From a virus, in IMG/VR virus record IMGVR_UViG_3300027801_000011, positions 51,310-115,309 of that record: a stretch of DNA of 64,000 nt, one strand, 5' to 3'. A program made the position numbers and the translations under genes. The notes under the pieces are model-generated. The model saw only the letters and a program-made list of their open reading frames with translations, searched no databases and was not told the origin of the DNA. Shown here piece by piece: positions 1-6,038 of this stretch. Each line of letters begins with the position of its first letter. The stretch's first letter is position 1.

Positions 1-507
1 ATAATTACCAAGATCACTATCCACGGGTACAGCATAGACAATAGTGTTAGGTTGAAATGTGATATATTTAATGCCATCGATAGTCTTATTCTCAGTATCA
101 TCAGTCCACATAAGATCGCCCTGTAGAACGCCTTTGATACCAAGTTTAGAGAATTCAGTAAGTGCCACCTTGAATTTACTATTCAATGCACCAGATAGAT
201 CATCATCAATTTCCTTAATAGACTTATACAATTTGGGATTAACATTAAACACAGACTTTTTGGCAACAAAGAACTTACCATCATCGGGGTCTATACCAGC
301 AAAGATCGCTGGTGCGCCATCCCATTTGACAGTCATATTAACAGAAGAACGAGAAGAACCAGCCAACATATCACGTAGAGAACGAAGGAAGTTCAATGCT
401 GCCCTACCACCATCAACACCAAAGTTAATGATCTCATCCTCTAAGTGTTCAAGATGTAAGTTCTTGCCACCTTTATCTTCAGTAATCATTGTATTAAATT
501 TCATCAT
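1..507 (-). CDS. KWDG-motif phage protein, DUF6267-like (partial, cut by window start)
   Basis: Reading leftward from the ATG at 507 the frame is open for 169 codons and runs off the window. The N-terminus is hydrophilic, with HLEHLEDEIINFG at about residues 19-31, followed by a KWDGAPA motif at residues 61-67. The KxDG element resembles motif I of ATP-grasp/ligase-type nucleotidyltransferases and is typical of a conserved marine T4-like phage family that I associate with DUF6267. The catalytic role is not established. A second in-frame ATG lies at 504. A leftward TATAAATA (513-520) ends 5 nt before the ATG, so it is probably a late gene with little or no 5' leader. The family assignment is from memory of similar proteins; nucleotidyl transfer is inference. 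Confidence 0.7.
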   Translation of the reverse strand, partial: MMKFNTMITEDKGGKNLHLEHLEDEIINFGVDGGRAALNFLRSLRDMLAGSSRSSVNMTVKWDGAPAIFAGIDPDDGKFFVAKKSVFNVNPKLYKSIKEIDDDLSGALNSKFKVALTEFSKLGIKGVLQGDLMWTDDTENKTIDGIKYITFQPNTIVYAVPVDSDLGNY

Positions 508-512
508 GCTTC

Positions 513-520
513 TATTTATA
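513..520 (-). promoter_or_regulatory. T4-type late promoter (leftward)
   Basis: The top strand reads TATTTATA, so the bottom strand carries the full T4 late consensus TATAAATA. Exactly 5 nt separate it from the ATG at 507, which places the canonical late start site at the initiation codon. Confidence 0.7.
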
Positions 521-548
521 TCATAAACAATATAGTATGTCAAGTCAC

Positions 549-556
549 AATAAATA
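549..556 (+). promoter_or_regulatory. T4-type late promoter variant AATAAATA
   Basis: AATAAATA, one mismatch from TATAAATA, ends 5 nt before the ATG at 562. With the leftward motif at 513-520 it forms a divergent late-promoter pair in a 54-bp intergenic region. Confidence 0.55.
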
Positions 557-561
557 GAATA

Positions 562-765
562 ATGCCAGATAGATACGGAGAAAATACAAGAGAATGGATG
601 ATCATGTATAGTGATATAGAGATGGATAAAGAGTGGCATACGACTGCCTGTATAGGGGTTTGCACGCTCGAGGATGACGTATGCATAGGGTGTAATAGGA
701 CTATGGATGAGATTAGAGAAGCGTATATAGAGAGTATGCGGAGAGATTCCCATATAATCCCATAG
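562..765 (+). CDS. DUF1289 small cysteine-cluster protein
   Basis: This is a 67-residue protein whose centre reads CIGVCTLEDDVCIGCNRTMDEI (residues 30-51, with Cys30, Cys34, Cys41 and Cys44). The CIGVC...C.GC.RT..EI pattern is the signature of DUF1289, a family of short, probably metal- or Fe-S-binding proteins that are common in proteobacteria. Its biochemical role is unknown. The start is the ATG at 562; there is no Shine-Dalgarno sequence, but an AATAAATA late motif ends 5 nt upstream. An overlapping bottom-strand frame is judged a shadow. A phage copy of this bacterial family may have been acquired from a host. Domain recognition is confident, function is not. Confidence 0.75.
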   Translation: MPDRYGENTREWMIMYSDIEMDKEWHTTACIGVCTLEDDVCIGCNRTMDEIREAYIESMRRDSHIIP

Positions 766-885
766 GAACCCATAAAATAGGGTATTTAAATAAAGGTTAA
801 AATAAACATGATGCCGTTGTGATATGAATTTGTAGACTCTCAGCATAAGCTCCACACAGCCCTCAGAATTATTATAGAAAGGGAC

Positions 886-914
886 TTGACAATGGCCCCA
901 TATAGGTGTATATT
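886..914 (+). promoter_or_regulatory. sigma70-type early promoter P1
   Basis: TTGACA (886-891), a 17-bp spacer and TATATT (909-914). ATGGCC (892-897) and GGCCAT (916-921) form an inverted repeat flanking the -10 box, which looks like an operator. The predicted start is near 921; no ORF begins close by. Confidence 0.75.
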
Positions 915-1001
915 AGGCCATGCTGGGCTTTTAAGGGTAGCTATAGAGTGTAACATTAATACAACACAGAGATAATAAACACAAATAAGCTAAATGAGTG
1001 C

Positions 1002-1030
1002 TTGACATATCCCTGCCAGCCATGTATAGT
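1002..1030 (+). promoter_or_regulatory. sigma70-type early promoter P2
   Basis: TTGACA (1002-1007), a 17-bp spacer and TATAGT (1025-1030). Transcription would start near 1037, which excludes the upstream in-frame start codon of the next gene and supports the ATG at 1067. Confidence 0.85.
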
Positions 1031-1066
1031 ATTACTATAATGAGGATTAACGGTAAGGATAGAGAG

Positions 1067-1285
1067 ATGACTGAATTAACACTAGTGGCAGACGGCTGGA
1101 TGGAGAAGGGTGTACGAGTGGTATGCTGGAGATATGGTTCATATGACTATGAGATAGAGATATACAATATGAAGCTAACATCTAAGGAGACTAAGGTCAC
1201 TATACCGTATAAGGCCTCCTATGAGGCGACTATCGCCCATGTTAAGGAGATGTGTGCAGCTACTAACGCCTGTTGTGTGTATTAA
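1067..1285 (+). CDS. small early protein of unknown function
   Basis: A 72-residue protein with no recognised domain. It is rich in beta-prone residues (VRVVCWRYGSYDYEIEIYNMKL around residues 18-39) and ends in a Cys-containing tail. The frame stays open upstream to 998, but promoter P2 overlaps that part and the predicted transcript starts near 1037. The ATG at 1067 follows AAGGATAGAG, which is a usable ribosome site, and is therefore preferred; the ATG at 1040 is the alternative. Small genes directly behind consensus host promoters in T4-like phages are often early host-takeover proteins; that role is inference. Confidence 0.6.
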   Translation: MTELTLVADGWMEKGVRVVCWRYGSYDYEIEIYNMKLTSKETKVTIPYKASYEATIAHVKEMCAATNACCVY

Positions 1286-1295
1286 AAGAAAGTAC

Positions 1296-1324
1296 TTGAC
1301 ATATACCTTATAGTGTGTTATAGT
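1296..1324 (+). promoter_or_regulatory. sigma70-type early promoter P3
   Basis: TTGACA (1296-1301), a 17-bp spacer and TATAGT (1319-1324). The upstream context GTACTTGACATAT closely matches P2. The predicted start near 1331 immediately precedes the inverted-repeat-rich segment 1335-1456. Confidence 0.85.
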
Positions 1325-1330
1325 ACTAAT

Positions 1331-1456
1331 AGAATTGAGAGAGTGATTCGTTAAGGTTGGATGGGTCATGTTAAAGTTCCACAATGGTGGTGTGACAAGT
1401 GAGTCGATCCTCTCTCAGCTCTCTCTAAGAAGGGTGGCCCCTTTAAACTGGCCGCC
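1331..1456 (+). ncRNA. candidate structured RNA or leader downstream of P3
   Basis: Two helices can be drawn by eye. TTGAGAGAG (1335-1343) pairs with CTCTCTCAG (1410-1418) to close a 66-nt domain. GGTGGCC (1433-1439) pairs with GGCCGCC (1450-1456) around a 10-nt loop. No T-run follows, so neither is an intrinsic terminator. The segment could be a non-coding RNA or a structured leader. It also contains a 34-codon ORF (1368-1472) that competes with the RNA interpretation. No known RNA family was recognised. Confidence 0.35.
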
Positions 1457-1472
1457 AATGTCTAATCTATAA
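1368..1472 (+). CDS. possible 34-residue peptide
   Basis: An ATG at 1368 opens a 34-codon frame ending at TAA 1470-1472, within the predicted P3 transcript. An AAGG lies 11 nt upstream, which is rather far, and no domain is recognised. A 13-codon frame from the ATG at 1361 (AAGG 4 nt upstream) overlaps it. Either may be translated, or the segment may be untranslated structured RNA. Support is weak; it is listed because a strong promoter points at it. Confidence 0.3.
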   Translation: MLKFHNGGVTSESILSQLSLRRVAPLNWPPMSNL

Positions 1473-1488
1473 ATGTAATAAGTATCCA

Positions 1489-1692
1489 ATGAAACATCTA
1501 ACAGCAACTGAAAGGATCAACCCCCCAATGGCCAATTCCCCTATATCTTTAAGCTCCTCAGAGGCAATCACAATATCAGTATTAGAGAAGGAACTTGGTT
1601 CACCCTCTATAGATTCCCGATACAGAGAATGTATCATTAGGAGAATTGAGTACATCAAGGAGAACTTACAGGACAACATGGCCACCCCCTAA
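1489..1692 (+). CDS. small protein of unknown function
   Basis: A 67-residue frame. The second half looks coding, with an amphipathic stretch from about residue 29 (ISVLEKELGSPSIDSRYREC) and then RRIEYIKENLQ. There is no recognised domain. The start is uncertain: ATG 1489 lacks a clear ribosome site although a near-late motif TATAAATG sits at 1468-1475, and ATG 1528 is an internal alternative. A similar-length bottom-strand frame exists across the same bases; the rightward one is preferred because all neighbours and promoters point right. The 3' end enters an inverted repeat (1678-1709). Confidence 0.45.
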   Translation: MKHLTATERINPPMANSPISLSSSEAITISVLEKELGSPSIDSRYRECIIRRIEYIKENLQDNMATP

Positions 1693-1743
1693 AACTGGAA
1701 GGGGGCCATATCCCTTAACTGGGAATAAAAATTCAGCTGGCCC
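1678..1743 (+). other. mutually exclusive inverted repeats at gene end
   Basis: ATGGCC (1678-1683) can pair with GGCCAT (1704-1709), extended by CCC/GGG across a bulged A. Alternatively GGGCCA (1703-1708) can pair with TGGCCC (1738-1743), enclosing a small TCCC/GGGA hairpin (1711-1724). The two pairings compete for the same bases, as in an attenuator. A run of A rather than T follows, so it is not a standard intrinsic terminator on this strand. Confidence 0.4.
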
Positions 1744-1753
1744 AAAAAAAGAC

Positions 1754-1782
1754 TTGACAAGGCTGTTTATATGTGTTACTAT
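1754..1782 (+). promoter_or_regulatory. sigma70-type early promoter P4
   Basis: TTGACA (1754-1759), a 17-bp spacer and TACTAT (1777-1782). It lies 34 bp upstream of the ATG at 1816 and probably drives that gene and the oxygenase genes behind it. Confidence 0.8.
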
Positions 1783-1815
1783 AACACTTAACAATTGAGA
1801 AGGAACTACTACACT

Positions 1816-2136
1816 ATGAATGAATACAATATTGGCGACACCGTGTCCTATCTGGACGAATATAACGGAATGAAGTCTGGAGTTATCGCAGAGGTTGCCT
1901 CTGATATGGACTCCTATAACGATATGAAGCTTGAGGATGGTATTCCTTACTATGCTTCGAAGAAGCTGACAGCAGCTGCGAATAAGAAGTTAAAAAATGA
2001 AGCGAAAGCTCCGTTAACCTCTCCCGTATATGCGAAGGTCAAGCCGAAGAACATGGAATCAGTCTTCCTTATTCTGAAGAAGGATTTGGCGGCTGTTGAG
2101 GAGGAGTTTATCATGATGGATGATGTTATTGGATAA
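1816..2136 (+). CDS. conserved-looking small protein, unknown function
   Basis: A 106-residue acidic/basic mixed protein beginning MNEYNIGDTVSYLDEYNG. The N-terminal part (IGDTVSYLDEYNGMKSGVIAEV) resembles a small SH3/KOW-like beta-barrel seen in short phage proteins that bind nucleic acid; this is a weak structural guess. The ATG at 1816 is preferred because GAGAAGGAA precedes it; a TTG 21 nt upstream is the alternative. It is the first gene behind promoter P4 and its last 17 nt overlap the start of the first oxygenase gene, implying co-transcription and translational coupling. Confidence 0.6.
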   Translation: MNEYNIGDTVSYLDEYNGMKSGVIAEVASDMDSYNDMKLEDGIPYYASKKLTAAANKKLKNEAKAPLTSPVYAKVKPKNMESVFLILKKDLAAVEEEFIMMDDVIG

Positions 2137-2674
2137 CCTTATAAGGACTGTGGATGGCGCTCTTAGTGCTGAGCAGTGTGATTACCTTATCGATATGTTT
2201 GAGAGGAACGTAGCTCTTCAAGAGACGCAGATGAATGGCAAAGGCCAATCATTAACCCGTATGAATTTGATGGGTTCCTCTCATACCCCCTTTAGAGAAG
2301 ACTTGGATTACTTAACCAAGGTCTTTAGTGCTGGTGTGGAGAAGTACAAGGCTGCATGTGGTATTCAGTCATGGCAGTTCCCGAAGAAGTATGCCCTAGA
2401 GGCCATAAAAATCAAGCGATACGAGCCTGATACTAATGAGAGCTTCCCCGATCATATAGATGTGATGGATTTAGAGATGAGCCGCCGTTTTTTGGTGATG
2501 TTTATCTACCTTACTGACAATGAGGGTGGTCAGACGTTCGTACAGGACTTTGTAAGCCCCTGTAAGCAAGGCACTATGCTATTGTTCCCACCTATGTGGC
2601 CTTGGGTTCATTCAGGCGAGTCTCCTGTGAAAACATCTAAGTATATTTTAGGGAGTTATCTGCATTATGTCTAG
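2120..2674 (+). CDS. 2OG-Fe(II) oxygenase, prolyl-4-hydroxylase-like
   Basis: A 184-residue protein with the double-stranded beta-helix signature of P4H-type 2-oxoglutarate/Fe(II) dioxygenases. HxD is at His112-Asp114 (DHIDVMD), LTDNEGGQTFVQD follows at 131-143, and the distal His164 (WPWVHSGESPV) is followed by Lys174 where the family more often has Arg to bind 2OG. The iron triad is complete, so it is probably active. Enzymes of this class hydroxylate proteins or small molecules using O2 and 2OG; the substrate is unknown. It overlaps the upstream gene by 17 nt and the next by 8 nt. ATG 2120 and ATG 2123 are both possible starts. It is the first of three adjacent oxygenase genes. Confidence 0.85.
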   Translation: MMLLDNLIRTVDGALSAEQCDYLIDMFERNVALQETQMNGKGQSLTRMNLMGSSHTPFREDLDYLTKVFSAGVEKYKAACGIQSWQFPKKYALEAIKIKRYEPDTNESFPDHIDVMDLEMSRRFLVMFIYLTDNEGGQTFVQDFVSPCKQGTMLLFPPMWPWVHSGESPVKTSKYILGSYLHYV

Positions 2675-3317
2675 TTTATCTCGTTTGGCTGGTTCTGTGA
2701 CGCCGGGCGCTACATTCAGTGAGAAGTTTAAGGCGAAAGTGGTTGACTTGGAACAGTCGATGCACTATAATACCGAACGAGCCACTGGAACTTGCGTTGG
2801 TGGCACCGAAGGCTATACGATGGCCGAGATGAACGATGCCCTACGGAATGATATAAGAGAATCAGGCGATTCGTTTCAAGGTCGGAACTCTTCTACTGCC
2901 TCCTTTATGACAAGATGGGACATGCATCAAACCTATGGTTCATTTTCTCTTCTGGGTGATCTAGCAATAGAGGCAGCCGCAGACATACCCCTGGCGATAC
3001 GGACGTTTGCTGATGGAAGTCCTAATCCTATATCTCTTTACGTTCAAGAGAGCTGGGGTTTGATATATAATAAGGGTCATACGTGTAAAACGCATACGCA
3101 TTGGCCTTCCACGTGGTCTTACACCTATTGTGTGGATGCATGTGAGAAATGTGCGCCTCTTTGTTTCCCAACAAATGATGGTGTTCATCCTATACCCCCA
3201 AAGCAAGGGCAGTTAATACTCTTTCCTTCTTGGGTTAATCACTTTGTGCCAGAGCATGAGTGTGATCACGAAAGAATTATGATCTCTGGCAACCTAGACG
3301 TAGATTGGAAAAAGTAA
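2667..3317 (+). CDS. putative 2OG-Fe(II) oxygenase (second of three)
   Basis: A 216-residue protein with a C-terminal double-stranded beta-helix. THTHWPSTWSYTYCV gives His143/His145, followed by GQLILFPSWVNHFVP with His192 and then DHERIMISGNL with Arg203. This layout matches the PF13759-like 2OG-Fe(II) oxygenases found in marine phages, where HxH or HxD plus a distal His bind iron and the Arg binds 2OG. A CEKCAPLC cluster (159-166) inserted in the barrel is unusual and could bind metal. The N-terminal 80 residues are not assigned. It shares the core pattern with the next gene and is clearly its paralogue. A strong sigma70-like promoter lies inside it (2743-2771). Confidence 0.8.
   Translation: MSSLSRLAGSVTPGATFSEKFKAKVVDLEQSMHYNTERATGTCVGGTEGYTMAEMNDALRNDIRESGDSFQGRNSSTASFMTRWDMHQTYGSFSLLGDLAIEAAADIPLAIRTFADGSPNPISLYVQESWGLIYNKGHTCKTHTHWPSTWSYTYCVDACEKCAPLCFPTNDGVHPIPPKQGQLILFPSWVNHFVPEHECDHERIMISGNLDVDWKK
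2743..2771 (+). promoter_or_regulatory. intragenic sigma70-type promoter
   Basis: TTGACT (2743-2748), a 17-bp spacer and a perfect TATAAT (2766-2771) lie inside the second oxygenase gene. It matches the spacing of the early promoters upstream and could drive the third oxygenase separately, or it may be a chance match. Confidence 0.5.
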
Positions 3318-3964
3318 TGCAAGGTAAAATGAGTTTAAAAGAATTAAGTGCTATGGTTAATGTCAACAATAAGGCGTTCGATGCTAATCGACGGCCTGAT
3401 ATGTACCAGCATCCGAAGAACAGACCCTTTCAAGTGGGATATCCGCTCATTCAACAGCATGTTGATCTGCCAGAGGGTGTAGATGAGGAACTTATACAGA
3501 TTATCAAGGGCCGAGGTGATACACAACGTCACAAAACGAACGTCAAAGCGGATATGACGGATTGGTTCATGCAAAAACAGCACCCACAGTTTCAATTGGT
3601 GGGCGATGTAGCGATTGAACTCGCAAAACGTGAGTCTCCCTATGACATGGCGATGGAACTGTTCGATTGTTGGGGTGTCATCTATCAAAAAGACGATTGG
3701 ACAAAGGCCCACGATCATTGGCCTCACCCGTGGTCGTTCGTTTATTACATAAGATGCGGAGTAGACGATTCGCCCCTAGCGTTCCCCGATGGATATCAAG
3801 GTGAGCATCATTTGAAGCCTGTTTCTGGTGACATGATCCTCTTTCCAGGCCATTTGAGGCACAAAGTACCCAGACAAACGCATGATTCAGAGAGAATCAT
3901 AGTGGCAGGGAACATTTCACCCATGCTTTTACCTTTGGCACACCCTTTTAGAAGGTTTGATTAG
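3317..3964 (+). CDS. putative 2OG-Fe(II) oxygenase (third of three)
   Basis: A 215-residue paralogue of the preceding gene. KAHDHWPHPWSFVYYI contributes His132/His134, GDMILFPGHLRHKVP contributes the distal His182, and SERIIVAGNIS contributes the 2OG-binding Arg193. It lacks the cysteine cluster of its neighbour. The ATG at 3317 overlaps the upstream stop as TAATG and follows GGAAAAA, so coupled translation is likely; the ATG at 3329 preceded by AAGGTAAA is the alternative. A role in hydroxylating a phage or host protein or a nucleobase is possible, but no substrate can be read from the sequence. Confidence 0.78.
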   Translation: MQGKMSLKELSAMVNVNNKAFDANRRPDMYQHPKNRPFQVGYPLIQQHVDLPEGVDEELIQIIKGRGDTQRHKTNVKADMTDWFMQKQHPQFQLVGDVAIELAKRESPYDMAMELFDCWGVIYQKDDWTKAHDHWPHPWSFVYYIRCGVDDSPLAFPDGYQGEHHLKPVSGDMILFPGHLRHKVPRQTHDSERIIVAGNISPMLLPLAHPFRRFD

Positions 3965-3972
3965 TCTAAATA
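3965..3972 (+). promoter_or_regulatory. late promoter variant TCTAAATA
   Basis: TCTAAATA overlaps the end of the third oxygenase gene and ends 8 nt before the ATG at 3981. CTAAATA is the common late-promoter variant in marine T4-like phages. Confidence 0.6.
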
Positions 3973-3980
3973 AACTTCAC

Positions 3981-4199
3981 ATGACAATAAGAACCACAAA
4001 AACGGGAAACAAGTTTCGTGTAATGGTCTTAGAAGACCCTAATGTTCCAGATGTGTATCTGGAGTATCAGAGCGGACTGAGCTTTGAGGAGGCACATGAG
4101 ATGTTAGCCTTCTACGCAGACCAAGGAAAGAATGACTTGGTACTTGAAGAATACTATCCAGATGCTAATCGTATAGGACGCAATCCCGAGCTCCATTAA
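3981..4199 (+). CDS. small conserved-type phage protein, unknown function
   Basis: A 72-residue, mildly acidic protein. It pairs a beta-rich N-terminus (TTKTGNKFRVMVLEDP) with an amphipathic helix (GLSFEEAHEMLAFYADQ) and has no domain I can name. The ATG at 3981 is chosen because the CTAAATA late motif lies just upstream; an upstream TTG would put the late promoter inside the gene. It sits between the oxygenase block and the baseplate hub and is probably a late gene transcribed with or just before gp5. Confidence 0.6.
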   Translation: MTIRTTKTGNKFRVMVLEDPNVPDVYLEYQSGLSFEEAHEMLAFYADQGKNDLVLEEYYPDANRIGRNPELH

Positions 4200-4203
4200 T
4201 CCT

Positions 4204-4211
4204 TATAAATA
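4204..4211 (+). promoter_or_regulatory. T4-type late promoter for gp5
   Basis: A perfect TATAAATA ends 5 nt before the gp5 ATG at 4217. No Shine-Dalgarno sequence can fit between them, so this promoter predicts a leaderless gp5 mRNA. Confidence 0.75.
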
Positions 4212-4216
4212 GGTTT

Positions 4217-5731
4217 ATGGAAACAGAAAATCAATATTTTATGGGCATGGACGGATTCGTATGGTTCGTTGGTGTTGTTGAAGATCGTAACGATCCAGAC
4301 CAACAAGGCAGGGTTCGAATACGCTGTCTAGGATATCATAGTCAGAACCATCATGAGGTTCCAACAACTGATCTACCTTGGGCTCACGTTATGCATCCCG
4401 TCACAGACCCTTCTATGCATGGAATGGGCAACAGTCCTTCTTGGCTTGTTGAAGGCTCTTGGATTATCGGATTCTTTCGAGATGCAATAGAGAAACAACA
4501 ACCCATCATCATAGGTTCAATGCCTGGCCAACCTTCTGAGGTTGCGAACTACCGAACAGGGTTCAACGATCCTCGACACAAAGAGTCCACTCAGACAAAT
4601 GATGCTGGTATTAAAGAATATGCAGCCAACCCAGAAGATGAGGCGGATTACGGCCCCTATCCTTTGGGAGCGATAAAGGATAACTCTCTACCAGAAGACA
4701 AACAAACGAAATTCAGTAGGTTCTCTGGACACACTGTCGGAGAAACGGACACAAGTCGTTTGGGTAGAGGTATAACATCAGAAAATCATGCTGCACTATC
4801 ACGAAGACGCAAGCAACGCCGTACGAAGATACCTACTGCCACCAAACCATTCATACCTACGGTTGAAAACCTTAGTGTAAATGGAACTAATAAAGCAGAT
4901 GTGATGAAACCGTGGGATGAATTGCATCCTAAAGGTCTAACCAAGGATGCATCTCCCTATATCTCAGCCGCTTATCCATACAACCACGTATATGAGAGCG
5001 AGTCTGGTCATCTTATGGAGATTGACGATACGCCAGGCGGAGAAAGACTCCACAGAGAGCATATGTCTGGTACGTTTGAAGAGATTCATCCAAAAGGAGA
5101 TAAGGTTGTCAAGGTTGTCGGATCGAACTACGAGATTATCGCTGGTTCCTCTAATGTTATTATAACAGGAGATGTAAATCTTACAATAGAAGGCACGAAG
5201 AAAGAACTTATCAAGGGAGATTACGTTCTAGAGGTAGAAGGCGATTATACGAGGAAGATACATAAGAACGAGAGAATGAAAGTTGGGTCTGGAATAGGTG
5301 GCAACCTAGAACAAGAGATTGTTGGAAACAATTCCTTCAATATCAATGGTGCAGTAAAGGGCCGGATTAATAAAGACTCCGATACTACCATTGTAGGAAA
5401 CCAACAACACACCGTAGAGGGATTCCAACGTACTTCTATCACAGGAGACATCGGCAGGAAGTCTACTAAGGGTTCTATTATGGATGAGGCGTTTGTTAAC
5501 TACTCTCAACTGTCGATATCTGGTATCATGTCTGTCAAGTCTGGTACAACAGGTAACTTTAAGACTGCTGATGTCATGACAATTCATTCAGAGGCCGCAA
5601 CCAATTGGCGTTCCGAAGGCTTGGTTACAGAAACCTTCGAAGCAAGTCATACTAATAACACTACAGGGATTTTCGACTTGAACGTATCGACTGAAGTTGA
5701 TATCGACAGTGCGTTGATTAACTTAAACTAG
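4217..5731 (+). CDS. gp5: baseplate hub/tail spike protein gp5 (no lysozyme domain)
   Basis: A 504-residue protein. Residues 10-112 form the gp5 OB-fold (FVWFVGVVEDRNDPDQQGRV, LPWAHVMHP, GSWIIGFFRDAIEKQQPIIIGSMPG). From about residue 275 the sequence is built of short V-x-G-x repeats (KVVKVVGSNYEIIAG, GDVNLTIEGTKK) that form the trimeric beta-helix needle, as in T4 gp5 and VgrG. The lysozyme domain that T4 gp5 carries between these parts is absent; the linker (about 115-270) is hydrophilic and low-complexity. It is the membrane-puncturing spike at the centre of the baseplate and partners the PAAR protein encoded next. Peptidoglycan must therefore be opened by another protein. The start is fixed by the OB-fold and the late promoter. 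Confidence 0.92.
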   Translation: METENQYFMGMDGFVWFVGVVEDRNDPDQQGRVRIRCLGYHSQNHHEVPTTDLPWAHVMHPVTDPSMHGMGNSPSWLVEGSWIIGFFRDAIEKQQPIIIGSMPGQPSEVANYRTGFNDPRHKESTQTNDAGIKEYAANPEDEADYGPYPLGAIKDNSLPEDKQTKFSRFSGHTVGETDTSRLGRGITSENHAALSRRRKQRRTKIPTATKPFIPTVENLSVNGTNKADVMKPWDELHPKGLTKDASPYISAAYPYNHVYESESGHLMEIDDTPGGERLHREHMSGTFEEIHPKGDKVVKVVGSNYEIIAGSSNVIITGDVNLTIEGTKKELIKGDYVLEVEGDYTRKIHKNERMKVGSGIGGNLEQEIVGNNSFNINGAVKGRINKDSDTTIVGNQQHTVEGFQRTSITGDIGRKSTKGSIMDEAFVNYSQLSISGIMSVKSGTTGNFKTADVMTIHSEAATNWRSEGLVTETFEASHTNNTTGIFDLNVSTEVDIDSALINLN

Positions 5732-5739
5732 GAGATGTT

Positions 5740-6036
5740 ATGCCAGAAGTAACAAGAGTGGAATCAGACCAGCATGTAGGACACGCAAGTCCTACGCCAG
5801 GCCCATTCCACAAAACAGCATATGCAACAGGTTCGCCAGATGTGTTTGTGAATGGTAAAAAGTGTACACGTATTACAGACACTACGGCTTGTGGTGATCC
5901 AGCTGTGGTAGGAAGTGCAACTGTATTTGCAAACGGTCTTAAAGTTCATCGTAAAGGTGACGGGACAGGTGGTCATGCTTCATGGGTTCCTAATGCTTCT
6001 GCATCTGGTTCACCTAATGTGTTTGCTGGAGGTTAA
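5740..6036 (+). CDS. gp5.4: PAAR-repeat spike tip protein (gp5.4-like)
   Basis: A 98-residue Gly/His-rich protein with PAAR-type repeats: HVGHASPTPGPFHKTAYATGSPDVFVNGK and later VGSATVFANGLKVHRKGD, GHASWVPNASASGSPNVF. PAAR proteins form a small cone that binds a metal ion through conserved His and Cys residues and caps the gp5/VgrG needle to sharpen it. The gene follows gp5 after 8 nt with GGAGATGTT as ribosome site, the same neighbour relation as in other contractile-tail systems. Confidence 0.9.
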   Translation: MPEVTRVESDQHVGHASPTPGPFHKTAYATGSPDVFVNGKKCTRITDTTACGDPAVVGSATVFANGLKVHRKGDGTGGHASWVPNASASGSPNVFAGG

Positions 6037-6038
6037 CT

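Larger units (their letters stand above)
766..1066 (+). other. 301-bp intergenic region with two tandem sigma70 promoters
   Basis: No open frame of convincing length is visible. The region carries a small ACCC/GGGT inverted repeat just after the DUF1289 gene, an imperfect TTTAAATA, and two near-consensus sigma70 promoters (886-914 and 1002-1030) listed separately. The 80 nt between them could be the leader of the first transcript or a short untranslated RNA. Confidence 0.6.

Noticed and set aside
59-526. rightward 155-codon frame at the window start
   Set aside because: It is the shadow of the leftward KWDG protein, which has a recognisable motif and a late promoter.
1337-1416. tRNA-like arrangement with a 7-bp GAGAGAG/CTCTCTC end stem
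   Set aside because: No TTC-type T-loop, no consistent D-arm or anticodon arm, and the length is wrong; kept only as a general structured RNA.
1467-1685. bottom-strand open frame opposite the small gene at 1489
   Set aside because: No promoter or ribosome site on that strand, and all neighbouring signals point right.
1703-1743. GGGCCA/TGGCCC inverted repeat as an intrinsic terminator
   Set aside because: It is followed by A rather than T on the top strand, and on the bottom strand the T-run precedes the stem.
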